This document shows, piece after piece, positions 11,201 through 18,225 of a stretch of DNA of 21,126 nucleotides. Under the pieces are notes generated by a model. It saw nothing but the letters and a program-made list of their open reading frames with translations, ran no database searches and had not been told where the DNA came from. A program made the position numbers and the translations under genes. The DNA comes from Sphaeroforma sirkka. Taxonomy: Eukaryota > Opisthokonta > Ichthyosporea > Ichthyophonida. The stretch is from the NCBI GenBank assembly GCA_001586965.3, contig LUCW03002550.1:1-21126 (forward strand). The letters run 5' to 3'. Numbering within the stretch: position 1 is the first letter of the stretch; each line of letters starts with the position of its first letter.

Positions 11201-14200
11201 AAATTTTAACTGGTAGTCAAACTTTAGCTGGTAGTCAAACTTTTACTGGTAGTCAAACTTCAGCTGGCAGTCCAACTTTAATTGGTAGTCCAACTTTACC
11301 TGGTAATCCAACTTTAAGTGGTAGTCCAACTTTACCTGGTAGTCCAACTTTACCTGGTAGTCCAACTTTAACTGGTAGTCCAACTTTAACTGGTAGTCAA
11401 ACTTTACCTGGTAGTCAAACTTTTACTGGTAGTCAAACTTAAGCTGGCAGTCCAACTTTAATTGGTAGTCCAACTTTAATTGGTAGTCCAACTTTACCTG
11501 GTAATCCAACTTTAAGTGGTAGTCCAACTTTACCTGGTAGTCCAACTTTAACTGGTAGTCCAACTTTAACTGATAGTCCAACTTTAATTGGTAGTCCAAC
11601 TTTACCTGGTAATCAACTTTAAGTGGTAGTCCAACTTTACCTGGTAGTCCAACTTTACCTGGTAGTCCAACTTTAACTGGTAGTCCAACTTTAACTGGTA
11701 GTCAAACTTTACCTGGTAGTCAAACTTTTACTGGTAGTCAAACTTAAGCTGGCAGTCCAACTTTAATTGGTAGTCAACTTTAATTGGTAGTCCAACTTTA
11801 CCTGGTAATCCAACTTTAAGTGGTAGTCCAACTTTACCTGGTAGTCCAACTTTAACTGGTAGTCCAACTTTAACTGATAGTCCAACTTTAATTGGTAGTC
11901 CAACTTTACCTGGTAAATCAACTTTAAGTGGTAGTTCAACTTTACCTGGTAGTCCAACTTTACCTGGTAGTCCAACTTTAACTGGTAGTCCAACTTTAAC
12001 TGGTAGTCCAACTTTAACTGGTAGTCCAACTTTAACTGGTAGTCCAACTTTAACTGGTAGTCCAACTTTAACTGGTAGTCCAACTTAGCTGGTAGTCCAA
12101 CTTTAACTGGCAGTCCAACTTTAACTGGTATTCCAACTTTAACTGGTAGTCCAACTTTAACTGGTAGTCTAACTTTTATTGGTAGTCTACCTTTCACTTG
12201 TAGTCTGACTTTCACTTGTTATCCAACTTTCACATGTAGTCTACCTTTCATTTGTAGTCTAGCTTTCACTTGTAATCTGACTTTCACTTGTATTCGACCT
12301 CCGCTTGTAGTTCAACTTTACCTGGATATGTTATTTGGCACGTAGCTGAGCTAGTTACTACGATCGATAGGATCGATCTAATATTTCATTCGTATCGTAT
12401 ATAAAAGAAGCGACGCAAGTGTATACCTTTTGATTATGAGAAAATCGAAGGGGTCGAGTTCCGAGACGATTTCACAGTGCATGGGCACTCCGTGACTGTG
12501 AATTTGAAGGTATGGTTTAAACGTTTGGTAGTTTATGGTTTAAATGTTTGTTAGTCCATAATTTTGCGCACGTAGGTACCCACAGTCAGTGCGAGTTGAA
12601 GTTTATAAGCCTCACTCTAATGTGAGCTGATACATCGCGTGCGCTGTGGCAGTTCCTTCTGTTCTTAAGCCTGACTTGCAATACGCTGGAACCAGTTGTT
12701 TAGGGTAAGGGTTCAGGGGTTTAAAGCCAGTTGTTTAAGGTTAGGGCTTTGAGTTTTAGAGCCCGTTGTGTGTGTGAACTGGTAGGCAGAGGCTGACCCG
12801 CTGCCCTCCGCGGCTGTGCAGGTGACCACTCATGAGTACACAGGGTGTCGCCCACGGTTCTTCTCGTTGGGGCGGCGCATTAACGAAGTGGACAAAATGC
12901 AGTCGTTCGCTAAGCACAGCCAGTACAAGTCCACTCTGTGGTCGCACCCCAACATCATCGGTTACATCGATGTGACAGATGCCGTGCAAACAGTCATCAC
13001 CAGAGACGAGTTCCAGACGGGTAAGCCTCTCCCATGGCCAATGGCCAGTCTACGTATTTTGCAATGCGTCTGTATCCCATTCGTCTGGTTGTGGTTCATT
13101 CTATTTGTGCGGGTTGGCCAGAGAAAGCCTCAGATGAACCGCGTGAGTGTTCCGTTGTACTCAAATGTACTGACTGACTCTCAGCAGGCCACAGGATATG
13201 CGCTTGCACTGATGAGTAATATATATTGTCTGTCGTGCCATTGGACAGTCAAGCCAATGGGCTGTGTGGCCAGTTTCCTGTACTTGTGCATCTGAGCTGC
13301 AGATCCAGTTGTCCATTGTCGCTGAGTGGTGAGGAGTGGTCGAAATTATGTATACAAGCTCATGAGGGTACCCTAACGAGATGGAGAACGGTCAACGAAC
13401 TAGTATTCACGGTGATAATTTAAATTGTGAGCCCTCTTTTGACTGTTTTTGTGTTGCTCAGCCCCACTGTGTCACTGTTTTGCGCCACAGGAGCTGAGCG
13501 TCGCGCGCTGTACGATCGCCTGGCAGCACTGGAACACAAAATCAAAGCAGCGCTCGATATGGAAACGGCACAGCACACAGTCAAAGAGATGACCAAATAT
13601 GGCGTTGATCTGAGTGAGGCCTTCTTTAACATGATGACCGACCAGGAAAAGGTCAAGCGACGCATTGCGAGAGCCATGGGTAGGTATTGTGCTATCTTTA
13701 TATGCAGTGGTGGGGGTGATATTACCTTTACACTAGATGCGTATCTGTTGCACACGGGTGCACAGCCTACGAAATTTGACTGCTCTGTGGTTGTCCAGTC
13801 TATCAGCGACATAAATTGATACTTCTGCCAGTCTACATAGGCTCATCAAACCATAGCACTCTCCTGCCTCCAAATGAACTTAACAGAAATTCGTTCCCCA
13901 TTCCGTAGCCAAACTTTCGTACTCATTCCCTTGCAGAAAAGAAGCGCCGAAGTTTACCCGGAATGACGGTCGAGCAGCTCGAGGTGATGGAGTCTAAGGT
14001 GTGTTCGGGGATGCCTCGGTGTTTCACTCAAGACGCACTTCATAATGCCATTGTTTATTTATTATTTTTAGACCCCGTCTGACCATCTTCAATTCAAAAT
14101 CAATATATGATGGTAGCCGCAGCCAAAACCGCAGCCAAAAGCAGAACCGGTGACACAGAGTCAACCAACGGAAGTGCAGAAGCCTGAGCCAATTAATGAG

Positions 14201-15953
14201 GAGAAACTCAGACAGCCAATTGATGATGACAAACTCGGACAGCAACGGGAGGCGCGGGAAAAAAGCACTCGAAGCAGAACGAGTCAAGAAAAAAGCACGA
14301 TGCCATGATCCAGATGCAGTAAGTACCATTGTCTGGTCGCATGGTTTTTATACTGATCCAGATGTAGTAAGTGCAATTGTCTGGTCACATGGCTTATAAT
14401 GAAGTGCTATTGTCTGGTCAAATGGTTTATAATGATCCAGATGCAATAAATGCTATTGTCTGGTCACATGGCTTATAATGATCTAGATGCAGTTTTAGGG
14501 TTTTATGCAGCAGATAGTATTGTTCACATCACCTTATTTGGCGCCAACGCCGGTTACCTGAAAATTACTGATCTGCCGAAGAATGCTATTTCTCTGGATC
14601 GGCCTGACCCATTTAATCTCTCTCACTTCCTCTCGTACGGGTGTGAATCACTCACACTTCCACTCATTTAGGTTCATAGAGATGCCAGCAGCTGAAGGCC
14701 AGCCACTTCATCGATCTGTGATGGTGGGCAATCAGATCCACATCAACACATTACACCCTGACTTCATCTCCCGGCTGGGTGCTGCTAAGGTAAGGGTTTG
14801 CATCACCGCTATGCTCTCGCTTGTAGTCCTGAGAGTCGATTTTTCCCTCTATGCACTGCGTAGCTGTCACTGACCACATTTAGCCATTTCTTGAAGTAGG
14901 TGTCGTTCAACTAAGTCCGCTTCTCGACTGAAAGAAAGTATTCATCAAAACTCGTGACTTTTCCCCACTAATTACCACAATAGGGTGGCCATATGGTGAA
15001 GGTCACTGATCGCACAGCACAGTACTTGTCGCATCTCATCGCATTCCACTACAACGATAGGTGAGTGACAAACAAGGTAACAAACAAGGTAACAACCAAG
15101 GTAACCTCCAATGGTGAGCTACAATTGATCGTCAACCGAACGATGTGCTGTGTATAGTTCGACATATTACTATCTGCTGTACAATGCGCTCTGTAGAGGT
15201 TCAGTGCGTCGGTGGGAGTGTTTACTTTTTTCGTTATAGATAGGACTAGGAGTTTACTTTTCTTGTTATAGATAGGATTAGGAGTGTTCACTTTTCTCGT
15301 TATAGATAGGACTTGGAGTGTTTACTTTTCTTGTTATAGATAGGACTAGGAGTGTTCACTTTTCTTGTTTTAGATAGGACGAGGAGTGTTCACTTTTCTC
15401 GTTACAGATAGGACTGCTCGTTATGATAGGACTGGGAGTGTTTACTTTTCTCGTTTTAGATAGGACTGGGAGTGTTTACTTTTCTTGTTATAGATAGGAC
15501 TAGGAGTGTTTACTTTTCTCGTTATAGATAGGACTGGGAGTGTTTACTTTTCTCGTTTTAGAAAGGACTGAGTGTTCACTTTTCTTGTTATAGATAGGAC
15601 TAGGAGTGTTCCCTTTTCTCGTTACAGATAGGACTGGGAGTGTTTACTTTTCTCGTTACAGATAGGACTGGGAGTGTTTTTAGGGTTTTACCGACACATC
15701 AAGAGCCAGCCGGCCTAACACCGAACTAAATTTGGAAATGTGTGCTTTATATATCTATTTTCACAGACAATATAGCGAAAAGGACATGCATCCCGATCGC
15801 ACAACACTGATGAATGACATAATGGACACCGCTACGCTGTTCGAGGACCACATGCGCACGCACTTCCAAGTCAAAACGCCAAATCTTATTAAGGGACAGA
15901 CCAAGAAGCCCAACAAGGCATTGGGCGATGCCACAGAAGTGATTGAGAGTTAG
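5250..15953 (+). CDS. GHKL-type ATPase with predicted mitochondrial presequence, 15 exons
   Basis: Exons: 5250-5504, 5962-6006, 6192-6357, 7014-7078, 9379-9461, 10024-10093, 10795-10899, 12420-12509, 12822-13020, 13491-13679, 13937-13998, 14117-14318, 14682-14789, 14984-15060 and 15767-15953; about 633 residues, stop TAG. Residues 1-45 contain eight Arg and no acidic residue and end RTRFLSS, a typical matrix-targeting peptide. The ATP fold shows the N-box EYIDNAIDD (85-93), the G1 box DNSSGM (126-131), a lid region LTAGESKKKG, and the G2 box GQFGFGIHAF (156-165). A second domain carries GTNVYISG (213-220) and FFSLGRRINEV (306-316), resembling the S5-like transducer domain of MORC/MutL/gyrase. 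The 360-443 segment looks helical, 444-510 is a Pro/Gln/acidic linker, and the C-terminus is conserved-looking (HPDFISRL, TDRTAQYLSHLIAFHY). By analogy it uses ATP-driven dimerisation; the substrate is unknown. Starts of exons 8, 12 and 13 are less certain. Exon 12 needs one A removed from an A6 run to keep frame. Confidence 0.88.
6736..7011 (+). repeat. C/A-rich minisatellite at the 3' end of GHKL intron 3
   Basis: Degenerate tandem copies built from CACCCAACACTCACCACT-like blocks. The array runs directly into the CAG acceptor of exon 4 (exon starts 7014), so the repeat itself supplies the pyrimidine-rich tract. Confidence 0.9.
7110..8045 (+). repeat. 23-bp minisatellite in GHKL intron 4
   Basis: About 40 degenerate copies of a 23-bp unit with core TTCGTAGTCGGATTATCG, alternating GTCGG/GTGGG variants. 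It begins about 30 nt after the donor of the 65-nt exon 4, so this exon is sandwiched between two unrelated arrays. A run of about a dozen T interrupts it near 7258. Confidence 0.93.
8279..8306 (+). repeat. Short interstitial telomere-like repeat
   Basis: TTTTTAGGGTTTAGGGTTTAGG, about three TTTAGGG units, within intron 4. Related TTTTAGGGTTTTA lies at 8555-8567. The rest of 8046-8705 shows no gene or longer repeat. Confidence 0.75.
8706..9155 (+). repeat. 46-bp minisatellite with alternating (dimeric) monomers in GHKL intron 4
   Basis: Tandem copies of a 46-bp A/T-rich unit containing GTCATATCTAATGTTATC. Monomers ending TTCATTTGATTGTCC alternate with ones ending TTGATTGGATCGTCT, giving a 92-bp higher-order dimer; some copies are truncated. 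The 9076-9314 reading frames on both strands come from this repeat. Confidence 0.88.
9594..9988 (+). repeat. 69-bp minisatellite in GHKL intron 5
   Basis: Copies start at about 9594, 9663, 9723, 9792, 9861 and 9930. Period is 69 bp except one 60-bp copy. The unit contains GTCATGGCTGCCCATTGAG and GGCATTCGCATGTGACTT. It ends about 35 nt before the exon 6 acceptor at 10024. Confidence 0.93.
10365..10617 (+). repeat. About 30-bp minisatellite with a palindromic core in GHKL intron 6
   Basis: About eight copies spaced near 30 bp, most carrying the perfect 10-base palindrome CGTGATCACG followed by TTATGTATTAATGTTA. The rest of the intron (10094-10794) is TG-rich with no gene. Confidence 0.92.
11159..12325 (+). 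repeat. 18-bp minisatellite with higher-order structure in GHKL intron 7
   Basis: More than 60 copies of CAACTTTAACTGGTAGTC with variants (ACCTGG, AATTGG, AGTGG). Blocks recur: the distinctive GCTGGCAGTCC step appears near 11259, 11439 and 11745, about 180 and 305 bp apart (10 and 17 monomers). A homogeneous run of the base monomer follows at 11960-12170, then decayed copies (TTTCACTTGTAGTC) to about 12325. The period is six codons, so both strands are open by chance. Confidence 0.96.
14306..14490 (+). repeat. Tandem repeat starting at the splice donor of GHKL exon 12
   Basis: Degenerate copies of about 48 bp with GATCCAGATGCAGTAAGT and ATTGTCTGGTC.CATGG. The first copy includes the exon 12 end and its donor (GATGCA|GTAAGT at 14318/14319). 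The second keeps GATGTA|GTAAGT. Later copies have lost the GT (GATGCAATAAAT). The array ends at a TTTTAGGGTTTTA motif. Confidence 0.82.
15073..15108 (+). repeat. Three 12-bp repeats carrying donor-like AAGGTAAC
   Basis: CAAGGTAACAAA, CAAGGTAACAAC and CAAGGTAACCTC follow directly. They begin 12 nt after the donor of exon 14 (15060/15061), so three decoy 5' splice sites sit beside the real one. Confidence 0.85.
15210..15677 (+). repeat. 34-bp minisatellite in GHKL intron 14
   Basis: Around 13 copies of a 34-bp unit containing GTTTACTTTTCTCGTTATAG then ATAGGACTAGGAGT. Each copy has a pyrimidine-rich tract followed by TAG and so resembles a 3' splice site. The array ends at TTTTAGGGTTTTA (15678-15690), 76 nt before the true acceptor of exon 15. 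Confidence 0.93.
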
Positions 15954-16016
15954 TGTGAGACTACGTGATTGAGAGTTAGTGTGAGACTACTTGATTGAGA
16001 GTTAGCGTGCAATCTC
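15939..16016 (+). repeat. 26-bp tandem repeat over the GHKL stop codon
   Basis: Two identical 26-bp copies (15939-15964, 15965-15990) and a diverged third. Each carries GTGATTGAGAGTTAG, i.e. the last four codons (Val-Ile-Glu-Ser) and the stop. The first copy is the coding one; the others lie in the 3' UTR. Confidence 0.93.
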
Positions 16017-16306
16017 ACACATCAGACATTGCCTCAATTGTAGCGTACCGATGGCAGCCCTGTATCTAAAACACACAAATCGGAGCACAGAGCCTCCATC
16101 GTGCATCATACGCGCACGTGAACGGTGGATTGAACTGAACTCTTTATCACTTGCGAGGGGGCTGCAAGGTATCGTCCTACCCACGATTGCACCAGACAGC
16201 TCGAGAGCAAGGAATGGACACTAATCCCTAAGCTATCGCCAGGAAATGCTTTCAGAGTGTGGCGGCAAATGCTGTGTGCCATCAATCGTCGTGGACAAAC
16301 ACTGTC

Positions 16307-16312
16307 AATAAA
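16307..16312 (+). promoter_or_regulatory. Candidate polyadenylation signal for the GHKL gene
   Basis: AATAAA about 350 nt after the stop codon. It is the first exact signal I see downstream; assignment rests on position only. Confidence 0.35.
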
Positions 16313-16672
16313 CGCTACAAAATATCGTATCAATCCATTAGAAGTAAGCCGGAGATACTAGAATTGATCACTTCGTAGTGTGTGTACCAACTGCAGCCAC
16401 CATTAATAACCGAGACTTAGACGTGAAGCCGAAACAGTAGGAGTTCTGTTTCAGGGTTTTCACAGGGTATCGGGATAGGACAAGCAAACCCTTTACGCGA
16501 CTTGTCTATAAATACAGATCAGATTATATTCTGTAGCGCGCATAGTGCGAGGTACGGCTACGAGCGGTGGACAAACACAAACACGACAAAATATAATAAG
16601 CAATCTCAATGAAAATGTTAATGCGGTGTTAGTGAGCACTTTTTCGAAACCATGAAATATTTTGGACATCAC

Positions 16673-16706
16673 AGGGTTTTAGGGTTTTAGGGTTTTAGAA
16701 AACCCT
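16673..16706. repeat. Telomere-like (AGGGTTTT)3 followed by its inverted copy
   Basis: Three exact AGGGTTTT units (16673-16696), then AG, then AAAACCCT (16699-16706). The last unit and the inverted copy make a perfect 8-bp hairpin with a 2-base loop. Confidence 0.9.
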
Positions 16707-17106
16707 ATCCAGGATGAGATGGATTCGTATTCAACACATCTGACGAGCAATGTTGGGCCATGAAAAGTTGAATTTAAATTTTATTTTCATTTTGATTTTT
16801 AATTTTGATTTTCGATTTTATTTTATTTTATCTACAGGGAACAGTACTACAGTCTAGCTTCCAGTGAGGCAGAGTTCCCTTTGGATTGTCCTTTCCCATA
16901 CAGACTTCGCTGATCTGATTGTCAATAGGTTTAAACTGTGAATTAGCCCTCGATAGAGACACGAGAAGCTCACATGCTCCATCCCTTGATCCAGAACGGA
17001 GTGTTGTATTCAGAAGGACTTGAGTGCCGTTGCATGACCCGTGGGAAGTGGTGCGACTCCTACCGGACAATGGAACATGCTGGAATGCATTCCGAACTAA
17101 CACCTA

Positions 17107-17224
17107 TAACTATTCACAGTGGCATGGCTGTGTGCATCACGGCTAAGCTAGCCATGATGGTTGCTGTAACTACTCACGTGGCATGGCTGCGTGCATCACA
17201 GCTAAGCTAGCCATGATGGTTGCA
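17107..17224 (+). repeat. 60-bp direct repeat, two copies
   Basis: TAACTA.TCAC is followed in each copy by GGCATGGCTG.GTGCATCAC and GCTAAGCTAGCCATGATGG. The copies are about 90 per cent alike by eye. The first contains the small inverted repeat GGCTA-AGC-TAGCC; the second has lost one base of the left arm. Confidence 0.88.
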
Positions 17225-17828
17225 CTCGTGGACGTGCAGGTGTCGAGCGGCGCTGCCCGTTTCTCTCTCTGAAAAAATACAGAAACTGATGCGGCCTTGT
17301 TCCTCGAACAGTCATATTCAGCGCAGATGTGCTGGTTGTGGTTTACATAGCGCTAAGTGAATGTCGCATACGTTGGACATTGGAGAAAGCGACATCTACC
17401 ATCTCCAAATATAAGCAGATTCGTGAAACACATCTACGGCATATCTGACCGTCTCTACTCAGTCATAACCTAGAGGAGCACATTCAGTCATAACCCTTGA
17501 GAAGTACATCCCCATTCGCCAGCGTATCAGTCCTCTCGTCTGCGTCTCTATCGCTGGCACTCTCTTGCAGTCTTTGAGCCACACGTTGCTTCTCGCTCGT
17601 TGCTGTTCCGCAACCGCTTCGTAGGTGCGCGAGAGATTGCCTGAGTGCATGCCACTGTGCTTAAGCCACTGTGCTTGTGCCATTGGTTCTTGTGACGTGT
17701 GGTTGCTAATGCGACAGTAATACCAAGGTAGTGAAAGTGATCGCCAGCAGTACTATTGCGCACTCATGCACTAAAACCCATGCGCTGATGAGACCTCATT
17801 CACCTGACCCAGCTGCCTTTCATGACAA

Positions 17829-18080
17829 CAAATGGGTCTAACGTAGGTAGCACATGACACAAATGGGTCTAACGTAAGTAGCACTTGACATACAAATGGG
17901 TCTAACGTAGGTAGCACTTGACATACAAATGGGTCTAACGTAGGTAGCACATGACACACAAATGGGTCTAACGTAGGTAGCACATGACATACAAAATGGG
18001 TATAACGTAGGTAGCACATGACATGCATATGGGTCTAACGTAGGTAGCACATGATATGCATATGGGTCTAACGTAGGTAG
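17829..18080 (+). repeat. 33-bp minisatellite downstream of the SMYD-like gene
   Basis: Eight copies, at about 17831, 17862, 17895, 17928, 17961, 17994, 18028 and 18061, of a 33-bp unit containing ATGGGTCTAACGTAGGTAGC. The period is eleven codons, which produces the artificial minus-strand VLPTLDPF-type reading frames. Confidence 0.93.
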
Positions 18081-18225
18081 CGCGTCACCGTGACGCTGCA
18101 CGACATGCAAGCGATGATGAGCATCGATCTCTGGCCTGAGCTGCACATCGACGCTACACCAACGAGGAGCGTCCCCTTGGCTATGATGTAGTGGCTTGAC
18201 AACCGCAGCAGTCATTACTGTGAGA

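Larger units (their letters stand above)
15954..18225. other. Intergenic region between convergent genes
   Basis: No gene is supported. It holds the tail of the 26-bp repeat, a candidate AATAAA (16307), telomere-like repeats near 16450 and 16673, a T/A-rich tract at 16775-16832 ending in CTACAG, a 60-bp direct repeat at 17107-17224, and a 33-bp array at 17829-18080. Reading frames here are under about 100 codons and show no family motif. A short protein-like stretch at 18077-18190 is discussed in the findings. Confidence 0.6.

Noticed and set aside
11128..12215. Repeat-protein genes on either strand
   Set aside because: Frames stay open only because the repeat period is 18 bp. The array lies between well-matched exons 7 and 8 of the GHKL gene.
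13420..13812. 130-codon minus-strand frame
   Set aside because: Exact shadow of GHKL exon 10, whose plus-strand frame is conserved and spliced in phase.
16839..16913. Exon following the T-rich CTACAG acceptor-like site
   Set aside because: The reading frame is only about 25 codons with no donor, homology or neighbouring exons.
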